Part shown: positions 55,908-64,000 of the stretch, in pieces
Layout of the letters: each line of letters starts with the position of its first letter
How positions within the stretch are numbered: the first letter of the stretch is position 1
Assembly: GCF_000430745.1 (NCBI RefSeq)
Contig: NZ_KE387230.1
Location: 70,022 to 134,021, forward strand
DNA from: Fictibacillus gelatini DSM 15865
GTDB taxonomy: Bacteria; Bacillota; Bacilli; Bacillales; Fictibacillaceae
Direction of reading: 5' to 3'
DNA length: 64,000 nt
Program-made: the position numbers and the translations under genes
Notes under the pieces: model-generated
Seen by the model: the letters and a program-made list of their open reading frames with translations, nothing else
What the model was told of the DNA's origin: nothing
Databases searched by the model: none

Positions 55908-56903
55908 ATGCAATTCAGCGGGCACTTTTCAACGATTGACACGCATACGGCGGGAGAGCCACTAAGAATCATCACAAGCGGTGTACCTTTTTTACAAGGA
56001 AAAACGATGTTAGATAAAAGAACGCAATTTGCGGAGCATTTTGATCATATCCGGCAAACATTAATGTACGAGCCGAGGGGACATCACGGTATGTATGGCT
56101 GTGTCGTGATGCCACCGGAGAGCAGCAATGCCGATTTTGGCGTTTTATTCATGCGTAATGAAGGCTTTAGCACGATGTGTGGCCATGGGATCATTGCTGT
56201 TGTCACCGCACTTATTGAAACTGGCCAGCTCTATGTGAAGGGAGCGGACGAGCCAATCATTATCGATTCGCCTGCCGGACAGATCGTTGCTTATGCAGAT
56301 TGCGCTGGAAGTGAAGTGAAATCCGTTACGTTTAACAATGTCCCTTCGTTTGTTTTTGAAAAGGAGCATGTACTCGAGTCGAACGTAAAAGCGGAAATCG
56401 CCTATGGCGGGGCGTTTTATGTCATCGTTGACGCGAAAGCCTTCGATGTACGCATCGAAATTGAACAACTGGCAAAAATCCAGCAAATCGCCAAACAAGT
56501 TAAGGAAGAAATCGAAAGAAAAGTAATTGTCCAGCATCCGCTCGAAAAGAAAATCAACGGCATTTACGGGGTTATTTTTACAGATGAACCGCAAAAGGAA
56601 AATTCGGATATGCGCAGCGTTACGATTTTTGCGGATCAGCAAATCGACCGCTCGCCGTGTGGTACAGGAACGTCAGCTCTCCTGGCCAGCCTCTATGAAA
56701 ATGGGAAACTACAAGAGGCGACCCCGTTTGTCAATGAAAGCGTCATCGGGAGCCAATTTGTCGGAACGATTACTGGGACAGCGAGAGTGGGCGATTTCGA
56801 AGCCGTTATCCCACAAATTAAAGGTCGCGCGTTCATCACGGGACTTCATCAATTTTTCATCGATCCAGATGATCCGCTTAGTGCGGGGTTTTTATTAAAG
56901 TAA
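55908..56903 (+). CDS. Proline racemase-family epimerase, copy 2
   Basis: A 331-residue paralogue of the preceding enzyme with THTAGEP at the N-terminus and both catalytic cysteines (MCGHGII and SPCGTGTS). It differs in the residues following each cysteine (GII for DTIG, TSA for TCA), which suggests a different substrate, such as trans-3-hydroxy-L-proline or proline. ATG at 55908 is placed 8 bp after AAGGGGGG. Two adjacent paralogues in one operon argue for divided substrate ranges. Confidence 0.85.
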   Translation: MQFSGHFSTIDTHTAGEPLRIITSGVPFLQGKTMLDKRTQFAEHFDHIRQTLMYEPRGHHGMYGCVVMPPESSNADFGVLFMRNEGFSTMCGHGIIAVVTALIETGQLYVKGADEPIIIDSPAGQIVAYADCAGSEVKSVTFNNVPSFVFEKEHVLESNVKAEIAYGGAFYVIVDAKAFDVRIEIEQLAKIQQIAKQVKEEIERKVIVQHPLEKKINGIYGVIFTDEPQKENSDMRSVTIFADQQIDRSPCGTGTSALLASLYENGKLQEATPFVNESVIGSQFVGTITGTARVGDFEAVIPQIKGRAFITGLHQFFIDPDDPLSAGFLLK

Positions 56904-56953
56904 GCTGATTTGGTAACTTATCAATCAATTCAACTATTAAAAGGAGGATGGAT

Positions 56954-57850
56954 ATGTATACAAATTTTAAAGGCGCTTATCCCGTCATCGTTACACCGAT
57001 GAACGAGAAGGAAGAAATCAACTGGGCAGGGTTGAAAAATAACATCGAATATTTTGTAGATGAAGGCGTGGCAGGCCTTGTCGTCAATGGAAGCACAGGG
57101 GAATTTGTCAGCTTAACGAAAGAGGAACGGTTCCAAGTCGTTGAAACCGCCGTCAAACAAATTAATGGCAGAATTCCTCTTCTCGTCGGAACAGCCGCAG
57201 AAACGACAATAGAAGCGATCGAGTATACCCAGCAAGCGGAAGCAGCCGGCGCTAGCGGGGCTCTATTGATCAACTCGTATTACGCCCACCCGAAAGAAGA
57301 AGAAATTTATGAACATTTTAGAGCGGTCGCCGAATCGGTCAGCTTTCCAATCATGATTTACAACAACCCCTTTACGTCAGGCGTCAATATAAGCACGGAA
57401 ACGATTCTCCGTGTAGGTCGTGACACCGAAAACATTACCCATGTAAAAGAATCAAGCGGCGATATTCGCAAAGTCAGGGACATTTCAAGACAAGGAAAAG
57501 GGCATATTGAAACGTTTGCTGGAGCGGATGATTTAGTATTGGAATCACTGCTTGTTGGGGCGACAGGGTGGATTTCGGTAGCCGGGAACGCCGCGCCCAA
57601 AATCGTGACAGAACTCTTTGACGCTGTACAAACGAACGAAATGGAAAAAGCATGGGAACTGTACGACCGAATATTGCCGCTTTGCAGCTTTATCGAAGAG
57701 TCAGGAAAATATGTGCAAATCATTAAACGGGTCATGGACGTAAAAGGATTGGCAGGCGGGCCGTCCCGTAAACCGCGTTTGCCGCTAACTGCCGAAGAAG
57801 ATGCAAAGCTGCAAGCAATTTTAGATGACCTATTCGTCTCACAAAAATAA
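56954..57850 (+). CDS. 1-Pyrroline-4-hydroxy-2-carboxylate deaminase (DapA family)
   Basis: A 298-residue class I aldolase-fold protein of the DapA/NAL family: VNGSTGEFVSLTKEER, the catalytic tyrosine in MIYNNPFTSG and the Schiff-base lysine in HVKESSGD. In hydroxyproline clusters this family member deaminates 1-pyrroline-4-hydroxy-2-carboxylate to 2-oxoglutarate semialdehyde. Its neighbours (epimerases, D-amino-acid dehydrogenase, aldehyde dehydrogenase) fix this role better than lysine biosynthesis. ATG at 56954, 6 bp after GGAGG. Confidence 0.87.
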   Translation: MYTNFKGAYPVIVTPMNEKEEINWAGLKNNIEYFVDEGVAGLVVNGSTGEFVSLTKEERFQVVETAVKQINGRIPLLVGTAAETTIEAIEYTQQAEAAGASGALLINSYYAHPKEEEIYEHFRAVAESVSFPIMIYNNPFTSGVNISTETILRVGRDTENITHVKESSGDIRKVRDISRQGKGHIETFAGADDLVLESLLVGATGWISVAGNAAPKIVTELFDAVQTNEMEKAWELYDRILPLCSFIEESGKYVQIIKRVMDVKGLAGGPSRKPRLPLTAEEDAKLQAILDDLFVSQK

Positions 57851-57873
57851 TTTAAAAAATGGAGGGAATCGTG

Positions 57874-59364
57874 ATGTTAACGACAGAAATGAGCTTAAAG
57901 CCAAAAGTGAAAGCGTTTTTAGAAGGAAAATTGGAGCTTTTTATCGATGGCCAATTTGTGCCGTCCGTTTGCGGGAAAACCTTTGAAACATTAAATCCAG
58001 CGACGGAAGAAGTGCTTGCAGCCGTAAGTGAAGCGCAGGCAGAGGATATTGATCTGGCCGTTAAAGCTGCCCGAAAGGCATTTGAAGATGGTCCGTGGCC
58101 TAAATTAAGCACGGCTGAACGGGCCCACCTTATTTATAAGCTCGCGGATTTAATTGATGAAAACAAAGAAGAGCTCGCCCAGCTTGAGGCGTTAGATAAC
58201 GGTAAGCCGTACGAGCTGGCGCTTAGTGACGACATTCCAGGAACGGTCGAGCATTTCCGGTATTTTGCCGGATGGGCGACGAAAGTGCTCGGACAAACGA
58301 TTCCGATTTCTCCCGACTATTTAAATTACACTCGCCATGAACCGATCGGCGTCGTTGGGCAAATCATCCCGTGGAACTATCCGCTGCTTATGGCGGCATG
58401 GAAATTAGGGGCCGCACTTGCGACAGGCTGCACCGTTGTATTAAAGCCAGCAGAACAAACGCCGCTTTCTTTGCTTTATACAGCGAATTTGTTTAAAGAA
58501 GCCGGCTTTCCGGACGGCGTCGTCAATTTTGTCCCAGGCTTTGGCGAAACAGCGGGAGCCGCGCTTGTCAATCATAATGATGTCGATAAAGTTGCCTTTA
58601 CAGGTTCGACCGTCGTCGGCAAGTCAATCATGCGCCAGGCGGCCGACTCGGTAAAGCATGTGACGCTAGAACTTGGCGGAAAATCACCGAACATTATTTT
58701 AGAAGACGCCAATTTGGATAACGCAATCAAAGGTGCATTCAATGGCATCATGTATAATCACGGACAAAATTGCAGCGCCGGTTCACGTGTGTTCATCCAT
58801 CGAAAGCATTATGACGATGTCGTTAAGAAGCTGGCGGAGATGGCGAACAACGTTAAATTGGGACCTGGGCTCGACTCCTCTACGGAAATGGGGCCACTCG
58901 TCTCTAAAGAGCAACAAGAACGCGTCCTGCGCTACATTGAAAAAGGAAAAGCTGAAGGGGCAAGGGTTGCGGCAGGCGGCGAAAAGGCATTTGAAAAAGG
59001 GTACTTCGTCAAGCCGACCGTTTTTGCCGATGTGACGGATGAGATGACGATTGCGAAAGAAGAAATTTTCGGCCCGGTCGTCGCCGTTCTCCCGTTTGAT
59101 GATGTCGAAGAAGTCATCAAGAGGGCGAACAATACGCCGTATGGACTTGCGGCCGGTGTGTGGACAGAAAACATTAAAACGGCGCACTATATTGCCAATA
59201 AGCTAAAAGCAGGAACGGTTTGGATCAACGACTACAACTTAGAAAATGCAGCTACCCCATTTGGCGGCTTTAAGCAATCTGGAATCGGCCGGGAAATGGG
59301 ATCGTATGCGCTCGATAATTATACTGAAGTGAAAAGCATCTGGGTGAACTTACTGCAGGACTGA
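57874..59364 (+). CDS. 2-Oxoglutarate semialdehyde dehydrogenase (ALDH family)
   Basis: A 496-residue aldehyde dehydrogenase: IIPWNYPLLMAAWKLGAALA, LELGGKSPNII with the general-base glutamate, the catalytic cysteine in NHGQNCSAGSR and PFGGFKQSGIGRE near the C-terminus. In this operon it should oxidise 2-oxoglutarate semialdehyde to 2-oxoglutarate, ending the hydroxyproline route. The similarity to betaine-aldehyde/phenylacetaldehyde dehydrogenases means substrate range is inferred from context. ATG at 57874 with GGAGGG 7 bp upstream; a terminator overlaps the stop. Confidence 0.87.
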   Translation: MLTTEMSLKPKVKAFLEGKLELFIDGQFVPSVCGKTFETLNPATEEVLAAVSEAQAEDIDLAVKAARKAFEDGPWPKLSTAERAHLIYKLADLIDENKEELAQLEALDNGKPYELALSDDIPGTVEHFRYFAGWATKVLGQTIPISPDYLNYTRHEPIGVVGQIIPWNYPLLMAAWKLGAALATGCTVVLKPAEQTPLSLLYTANLFKEAGFPDGVVNFVPGFGETAGAALVNHNDVDKVAFTGSTVVGKSIMRQAADSVKHVTLELGGKSPNIILEDANLDNAIKGAFNGIMYNHGQNCSAGSRVFIHRKHYDDVVKKLAEMANNVKLGPGLDSSTEMGPLVSKEQQERVLRYIEKGKAEGARVAAGGEKAFEKGYFVKPTVFADVTDEMTIAKEEIFGPVVAVLPFDDVEEVIKRANNTPYGLAAGVWTENIKTAHYIANKLKAGTVWINDYNLENAATPFGGFKQSGIGREMGSYALDNYTEVKSIWVNLLQD

Positions 59365-59399
59365 TTTCGTCATGTATTTTGCCTCCAGTCCTCGTTTTT
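59357..59399 (+). terminator. Terminator after the aldehyde dehydrogenase
   Basis: AGGACTG and CAGTCCT form the stem across about 21 nt, followed by CGTTTTTGTTCTTTT. Confidence 0.7.
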
Positions 59400-59804
59400 G
59401 TTCTTTTGATTGGTTCTATTGGACAAATTTTCGCTTTCAGGCGAAGCCACTGAAAAAGTTCCTTTTAATAAAAAACTAAAATTTTTGAAAAACCAAAACC
59501 CAAAAAAACAGTATTTTTCACTTAGGAAGTGGGGGATAGCATCGTGTTTACAATGCATTTCGCTTACCAAAGTGGGGATGTATTTTTTAGGAAAAAGCAT
59601 TTTTGAAAATTTCTTGGACTTTTTCAGTGGCCTCCCTCGGAACCGTATTTTTGTCCATGAGCTGGGTTTTATTGGACATGTTTTCTTCTCCACACCGTAT
59701 TTTTGTCTTTAAATCGGTTCTATTGGACCAAACGATCGGCGGGGGGATCCCCGTTGGTCACGATAACAATCGGACCATTCCGATTCTCAGGAGAGTGATG
59801 CTTA
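59400..59804. other. Intergenic region with reversed 52-bp repeats and a long inverted repeat
   Basis: Copies of the window-start 52-bp repeat in reverse orientation begin at about 59411, 59661 and 59713 (GGTTCTATTGGAC). The first is interrupted by about 190 bp of A/T-rich DNA whose ends carry the inverted repeat GCCACTGAAAAAGT/ACTTTTTCAGTGGC (59450-59463 and 59617-59632). No credible gene; the 100-codon ORFs here are spurious. Confidence 0.7.
59410..59735. repeat. 52-bp repeat family, reverse orientation
   Basis: The unit from 59661 to 59712 is exactly 52 bp and starts GGGTTTTATTGGACATG and contains TTTTTGTC, matching the reverse complement of the units at 1-240 (GGTTCTATCGGACAGATTTT ... 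TTTTTTGTCCTTGAGA). Confidence 0.8.
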
Positions 59805-61406
59805 ATGCCAGCACAAGGGAAATTTAAACGTCAACTTTCATTGTCGGACCTAACGTTCATAGGATTTGGCGCGATATTCGGTTCGGGATGGCTTTTTTCA
59901 GCCAGCCATGTCGGAGAGCTGGCGGGGCCTTCAGGAATACTGTCATGGGTTATTGGCGGTTTTGCGATCCTATTATTGGGCCTTGTTTACTGTGAGCTTG
60001 GCGCTGCCATTCCACGGGCCGGAGGGGTTGTTCGCTATCCAGTATATTCTCATGGGCCGCTCATCGGATACCTGATCGGATTTATAACATTAATTGCCTA
60101 TTCAAGCTTGATCGCCATAGAAGTGGAAGCGGCCCGGCAATATGCGGCGGCGTGGTGGCCGGGCCTGACGCAAAAAGGCTCGAGCCTGCCGACACTTACC
60201 GGATGGCTTGTCCAATTTGCTCTATTGGTCGTTTTTTTCTTGCTTAATTATTGGAGCATCAAGACGTTTGCGAAGTCGAATACGATTGTGACGATTTTCA
60301 AATTTTTCGTTCCGGCCCTTACGATCATTGTTTTGCTAACCCAGCTGAAGTCGGCTAACTTTTCCATTCACGGGTTTGCCCCATCCGGCTTTTTCGGAAT
60401 CGAGTCGGCCATTTCAACAGGAGGCGTTATTTTTGCTTATTTAGGGTTGACACCGATTGTTTCCGTTGCAAGCGAAGCGAAAAATCCACAGCGCACCATT
60501 CCGATTGCCCTTATTTTGTCCGTCGTTCTCTCAACGATCGTCTATGTGCTTTTGCAAGTTGCTTTCCTCGGAAGCATTCCGACAGACATGCTCACGGGGG
60601 GATGGGCCGGTGTCGGAAAGGAATTCAGCCTTCCTTTTAAAGATATCGCTGCTGTGCTTGGCATCGGCTGGCTCGCTTTTATTATCGTATCCGATGCCAT
60701 TATTTCGCCAAGCGGAACTGGGAACATCTATATGTCGACAACGCCAAGGGTCGTTTATGGCTGGGCCCGCAGTGGAACCTTATTTAAAATTTTTGCAAGA
60801 GTAGACGAAAAGTCGGGCATTCCCCGTCCGGCCGTCTGGTTGTCGTTCATCATGTCGGTTTTCTGGACGTTGCCATTTCCGTCATGGGAAGCGTTAATCA
60901 GCGTCGTTTCTGCAGCGCTCGTGTTAAGTTATGCGATTGCCCCGATTGCAGCAGGAGCATTTCGCCACAATGCCCCTGACTTGCCTCGTCCGTTTCGTTT
61001 AAAAGGAATGGCCATTTTCGGTCCGCTTTCCTTCATCATCGCTTCCTTTATTGTCTACTGGTCGGGCTGGAATACGATTTCCTGGCTGCTCGGTTCGCAG
61101 CTTGTCATGTTTGTTATTTATGTATTGTTTAAAAAATGGGTGCCGACGGACGTCGTAAGTTTTGCCCAACAAGTGAAATCTTCCTGGTGGCTCGTCTTTT
61201 ATTATGGGGCGATGATCGCCATCTCGTACTTTGGGCTTTTCGGAGGGACGAAGGCGCTTGGCCACCCATGGGACTTAATTATCGTTACGGTCGTTTCGCT
61301 TGTCACATATTACTGGGGGAGCCGTACCGGTTTGCCAGAGGCCGTTTTTGACGATGACGATGTAGAACAGCTTGAACATGTCCAATCAACAAAAAATGTT
61401 GGATAA
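59805..61406 (+). CDS. APC-family permease, YveA-like (aspartate:proton symporter type)
   Basis: A 533-residue, 12-helix transporter that resembles B. subtilis YveA throughout: SLSDLTFIGFGAIFGSGWLF, AGGVVRYPVYSHGPLIGYLI, AYLGLTPIVSVASEAKNP and SWEALISVVSAALVLSYAIAP. YveA is an aspartate/proton symporter. At the end of the hydroxyproline arm it could import hydroxyproline or proline instead. AGGAGAG lies 9 bp before the ATG. It is separated from the arm by a terminator and 440 bp of repeats, so it is probably an independent unit. Confidence 0.87.
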   Translation: MPAQGKFKRQLSLSDLTFIGFGAIFGSGWLFSASHVGELAGPSGILSWVIGGFAILLLGLVYCELGAAIPRAGGVVRYPVYSHGPLIGYLIGFITLIAYSSLIAIEVEAARQYAAAWWPGLTQKGSSLPTLTGWLVQFALLVVFFLLNYWSIKTFAKSNTIVTIFKFFVPALTIIVLLTQLKSANFSIHGFAPSGFFGIESAISTGGVIFAYLGLTPIVSVASEAKNPQRTIPIALILSVVLSTIVYVLLQVAFLGSIPTDMLTGGWAGVGKEFSLPFKDIAAVLGIGWLAFIIVSDAIISPSGTGNIYMSTTPRVVYGWARSGTLFKIFARVDEKSGIPRPAVWLSFIMSVFWTLPFPSWEALISVVSAALVLSYAIAPIAAGAFRHNAPDLPRPFRLKGMAIFGPLSFIIASFIVYWSGWNTISWLLGSQLVMFVIYVLFKKWVPTDVVSFAQQVKSSWWLVFYYGAMIAISYFGLFGGTKALGHPWDLIIVTVVSLVTYYWGSRTGLPEAVFDDDDVEQLEHVQSTKNVG

Positions 61407-61718
61407 TAGGTCTTTATAGGAACGCTTGACCTTGATGACTCGTTATATGATGAGGAGAATAATGCGGACAAAGGGAGTCGGAAAAGAGGAAGAGGCCCAT
61501 TAAAATAAAATGGAAATTATTAGGTGTAGCAAAGGGGAAATTAAACGGTTGAGCAATTCTGTTGCAATTAAACTAAATGGGGAAGAATTTGCCATGATGG
61601 ATAGCTTATTGATTTTACATGATTTGCGAGAACCATTAAGAAACCCCTGGAGGACATTTCTTCCAGGGGTTCAGGCTGTTTTCACGGAGCACAAGCGCCC
61701 TGCAGCGCTTGTTTTTAT
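61407..61718. other. Intergenic region with a strong hairpin
   Basis: It contains a perfect-type hairpin AACCCCTGGA/TCCAGGGGTT (about 61640-61672). An 83-codon ORF (61510-61761) runs through the hairpin and overlaps the ykyA end, so I do not accept it. A 13-codon ORF at about 61459 with GAGGAGA before it is too short to call. Confidence 0.5.
61640..61673. terminator. Hairpin, terminator-like
   Basis: GAACCCCTGGA-type arms pair over a 10-nt loop. T-rich sequence is weak on either strand. It may end transcription of the YveA-like gene. Confidence 0.55.
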
Positions 61719-62396
61719 TCATGAAGATTTATATGAAACGTCAAGATTGCCGGCTTCATAAAAAGCGATTTTTGATTGGTTGTATTCTTTCGTATAGCGG
61801 TTAAAGGTTTTGTTAAGATTTGTTATTTCTTTGTATTTTTCGTTTATCTGGTCAATATGGCTTTTGTAATCTTTCGTATTTAAGTCTTTTTCTTTAAAAA
61901 GGCTGTATAACGATTCATTTAACTCAATCGCGTCTTTATACGTATCATACATTTTATTGTACGTTTTGTACCTGAGGTTCATAGACGAAGTGACCTTTTT
62001 CGCTTTTTGTTGAAGTTTTTGATCGTCGAGATCCGGAACAATTTCATTGATTTTTTTAAATTCCTTATATGATTTGCCGAACGCTTTCTTTTCTTTCTGA
62101 AGGAGCTGTTTTTGCTTATCGGCCAATTCGTCAGCTTCTTTGAGCAAGAAATCCATTTTTTCGTTATTGATTGAAAGCGAAAGGAGCTCGTTATATAGTG
62201 ATCGTTCTTTTTGATGCAGCTTCATCAGCGATTGTTGCTGTTTCACAAGGTCCTTTTCTATCGTTGCGGATTTTTCTAGGTGAATATAAACCCGGGCAAC
62301 GTTTTTATCTGTCGATCCGCAGCCTGATAGGATAAAAGCAACCATTGTTACAAGCGAAATAGCAAAAAGGACTGTTTTAGCGGATTGCGGCTTCAT
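61719..62396 (-). CDS. ykyA: YkyA-like cell-wall-binding lipoprotein
   Basis: A 225-residue lipoprotein: signal peptide with lipobox LSGC (cysteine near residue 26), then a lysine- and glutamate-rich helical/coiled-coil body. It matches the YkyA family of putative cell-wall-binding lipoproteins in Bacillus. Role unknown; anchored to the outer face of the membrane. AAAGGAAG lies 9 bp upstream of the ATG. It is on the same strand as the deacetylase gene next to it. Confidence 0.85.
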   Translation of the reverse strand: MKPQSAKTVLFAISLVTMVAFILSGCGSTDKNVARVYIHLEKSATIEKDLVKQQQSLMKLHQKERSLYNELLSLSINNEKMDFLLKEADELADKQKQLLQKEKKAFGKSYKEFKKINEIVPDLDDQKLQQKAKKVTSSMNLRYKTYNKMYDTYKDAIELNESLYSLFKEKDLNTKDYKSHIDQINEKYKEITNLNKTFNRYTKEYNQSKIAFYEAGNLDVSYKSS

Positions 62397-62515
62397 GCTG
62401 TTAATACTTCCTTTCTTTTAAACGGTAGTTCAAAACGTCCGTCGAATCGAATCAAAGGCTTGCTTTTATGCACTCACGTATTTATTTCATACGCTGTTGC
62501 ACCTGCGTCTACAAG

Positions 62516-63520
62516 CTATGCTTCGTAGCAGGCTTCCTTGGTGCAAGGTAGCAAAGAAGTAAATCGTGTGGTAGTCTTGCTCAAAGCTACCCTGCCTTGA
62601 TCGTCTGGGCTCTTTTTGTCCTCCTTTTTGGACTTTTTAATAGGGCTAGAACCGTACGCATGGCAACGATCATTGCACTGGAAAGTAAAAGGAGCCTGTG
62701 AATCATCAATTTTCTTCATAGCGTATCCGTTTTGTTTTAAATAGGCTAATAGCTTTGGCAAATATTGAATCGTCGGACCCCGGTCATGCAATAAAACAAC
62801 AGGAACTTCCCCTGCGCTTCTTTTTAGTTCAATCGAACGAATGACGTGAGTGACATAAGCCGGACTATTTAACTCCCAATCCCGGCTGTCAATGTTCCAG
62901 TCCCATAATTTTAACCCGTGCAAGTTTGCAGCCGCACGGTAGGAATCGAGAAAGTACGGAATGCTGCCGTACGGGGAACGGATCATGTGAGATTTAACGC
63001 CCGTAATTTGCTCTAAAATCTTCTGGTCATCCAGCATTTCTTGTAGTGCACTATCTTTCGAACGATAAAATTGGCGGGGATCATGGGTCATCCCGTGCAT
63101 TCCAACGCCAAAACCTTCTTCTACCATACGTTTCACCGCTTCAGGCCGTTCTTTCATATGTGGACCTAACATGAAAAATGTAGCCTTTGCCCCGTATTTG
63201 TCTAACGTATTAAGCAGTTTCTCGACATCCGCCGAAGGGCCGTCATCGAATGTTAAATAAACCACTTTTTCATTCAGTTGCCTGGCCGCCAATTCTTGCT
63301 TTTCAACCTGGATGGAATGAGCGATGGCTGTTCCTTCAAGATCTTTTTTCGGCTGAACGATTGGCTGAAAGGTTGCTGCTTTTTCAGGCGGACCCTGTTT
63401 TTCAATCACTTTGGCAGCTGCAGCATCATCGTAATGGCTAAACCCGAAGTAAGCAGCAAATGAGACTAAAAACGAAATTGTTGCGATGGGTACAATTATG
63501 CGGATTTTTTTCTTTTTCAT
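62516..63520 (-). CDS. Polysaccharide deacetylase (NodB family)
   Basis: A 334-residue membrane-anchored NodB-type deacetylase. N-terminal membrane segment (IIVPIATISFLVSFAAYFGF), then VVYLTFDDGPSADV with the metal/catalytic aspartates, HGMTHD (the HxxxH-like metal site), RSPYGS, WNIDSRDW and VVLLHDRG. It probably deacetylates N-acetylglucosamine residues of cell-wall polymers. A cysteine-containing C-terminal tail (NDRCHAYG then CTKEACYEA) extends beyond the usual domain. ATG at 63520 has AAGGTG upstream; five codons earlier lacks one. Confidence 0.9.
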   Translation of the reverse strand: MKKKKIRIIVPIATISFLVSFAAYFGFSHYDDAAAAKVIEKQGPPEKAATFQPIVQPKKDLEGTAIAHSIQVEKQELAARQLNEKVVYLTFDDGPSADVEKLLNTLDKYGAKATFFMLGPHMKERPEAVKRMVEEGFGVGMHGMTHDPRQFYRSKDSALQEMLDDQKILEQITGVKSHMIRSPYGSIPYFLDSYRAAANLHGLKLWDWNIDSRDWELNSPAYVTHVIRSIELKRSAGEVPVVLLHDRGPTIQYLPKLLAYLKQNGYAMKKIDDSQAPFTFQCNDRCHAYGSSPIKKSKKEDKKSPDDQGRVALSKTTTRFTSLLPCTKEACYEA

Positions 63521-63720
63521 TTCGATCACCTTCATTTTCTTCTTCCAGTTTAAGTATAAGGGGTAAAACTTTCAAAGGGGTAACAAAAAGGTTACAAGCT
63601 TCTACATATTTCTGCTTCTTTTGACCTACATCGTTTAAAGAATGGTTTGTTTAAAGTTTGATAGACCTGTCCATACTGATGATAGATTATGAGACTATTA
63701 AGCTTTTGGAGGGGACAGAG

Positions 63721-64000
63721 ATGAAGAAGCGAATCGCTATTGGAATCGTTGTAGCTTTTGTACTAACTTTTGCACAGCTTCCATTCGCTGAAGCTATCGC
63801 TAAAACGAATCATCAAGTGGTTGTAACCGCAGACGTATTAAATGTGCGCCTTGGTCCAGGGGAAAATTATAAAGTAATTGGCCATTTGAAAATGGGGTCA
63901 AATGTGAAGGTGATTTCAGAAAAAGGAATGTGGGCGCAAATTTTATATAAAAAGAAGCCAGCCTGGATTGCAACAGGATACATACGAAATGCTGTTGACA
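63721..64000 (+). CDS. Secreted SH3b-domain protein (partial, runs off the window)
   Basis: Ninety-three codons are present. Signal peptide MKKRIAIGIVVAFVLTFAQL, cleavage near EAIA-KT, then a bacterial SH3 domain (VTADVLNVRLGPGENYKVIG, then WAQILYKKKPAWIATGYI). Such proteins usually carry an N-acetylmuramoyl-L-alanine amidase or other wall hydrolase domain further on, which is not in view. GAGGGGACAGAG precedes the ATG. Confidence 0.85.
   Translation, partial: MKKRIAIGIVVAFVLTFAQLPFAEAIAKTNHQVVVTADVLNVRLGPGENYKVIGHLKMGSNVKVISEKGMWAQILYKKKPAWIATGYIRNAVD

Noticed and set aside
59410-59827. ORFs of 74 to 107 codons between the aldehyde dehydrogenase and the permease
   Set aside because: They consist of the reversed 52-bp repeats and A/T-rich filler, with no ribosome binding sites.
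61510-61761. 83-codon ORF beginning MEIIRCSKGEI
   Set aside because: It runs through a strong hairpin and into the 3' end of ykyA on the other strand, and has no ribosome binding site.

Overview
The window looks like chromosomal DNA of a low-to-mid GC, spore-forming member of the Bacillaceae. The indicators are strong AGGAGG-type ribosome binding sites, sigma-A promoters, intrinsic terminators, YpjP- and YkyA-type proteins, a SleB-type hydrolase, an MhqR regulon with its typical operator, and an S-layer protein whose N-terminus resembles Geobacillus SbsC. The species cannot be fixed from the sequence alone. No rRNA, tRNA, CRISPR array, intact insertion sequence or prophage was seen.

Layout. 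1-600: five 52-bp tandem repeats, a terminator and a promoter covered by AACATAA repeats. 600-5100: a four-carbon acid-sugar operon (DeoR regulator, DUF1537 kinase, PdxA2 dehydrogenase, MFS carrier). 5.1-8.5 kb: SufS-type cysteine desulfurase, a LysR regulator, and a ZTP riboswitch in front of an internally deleted serA. 8.6-12.6 kb: amino-acid permease, a PAS fragment fused to 21-bp repeats, a LysM-NlpC/P60 hydrolase and an AEC permease. 12.7-16.7 kb: ManR/ManP-like regulator and PTS transporter, followed by 82-bp repeats. 17-21.7 kb: NERD protein, BluB, SleB-like hydrolase, small proteins and an SDR. 22-28.4 kb: a LacI-controlled sugar-acid locus combining KDPG aldolase, KDG kinase, TIM-barrel protein, MFS carrier and a 3-hexulose-6-phosphate synthase/isomerase pair. 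28.5-34.4 kb: YpjP, aspartokinase and the mhq quinone-detoxification genes with two MhqR boxes. 34.5-40.3 kb: a double-domain D-Ala-D-Ala carboxypeptidase, an SDR, a frameshifted LuxR-type regulator and an L,D-transpeptidase-like protein. 40.4-46.2 kb: S-layer gene and an alpha/beta hydrolase. 46.2-48.4 kb: a decayed accessory patch with fragments and small ORFs. 48.4-49.6 kb: Bcr/CflA efflux pump. 49.8-61.4 kb: a hydroxyproline-degradation locus in two divergent arms around a sigma-54 activator, each arm with a GG-N10-GC sigma-54 promoter. 61.7-64 kb: YkyA lipoprotein, polysaccharide deacetylase and the start of an SH3b protein.

How it works together. Most of the window is catabolic: sugar acids go to triose or pentose phosphates, mannose-type sugars enter through the PTS, and hydroxyproline goes to 2-oxoglutarate. 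Each pathway sits next to its own regulator, and in several cases the operator can be read. Cell-envelope functions fill much of the rest.

The most unusual signals are (i) intergenic arrays that look unrelated but share an exact 21-bp phase of a GA(T/C)AA-type core, (ii) a complete ZTP riboswitch and terminator driving a serA that has lost its Rossmann glycine motif, (iii) the sugar-acid operon with embedded HPS/PHI genes, (iv) a tandem S13 carboxypeptidase whose second domain lacks catalytic motifs, and (v) paired sigma-54 promoters on the hydroxyproline arms.
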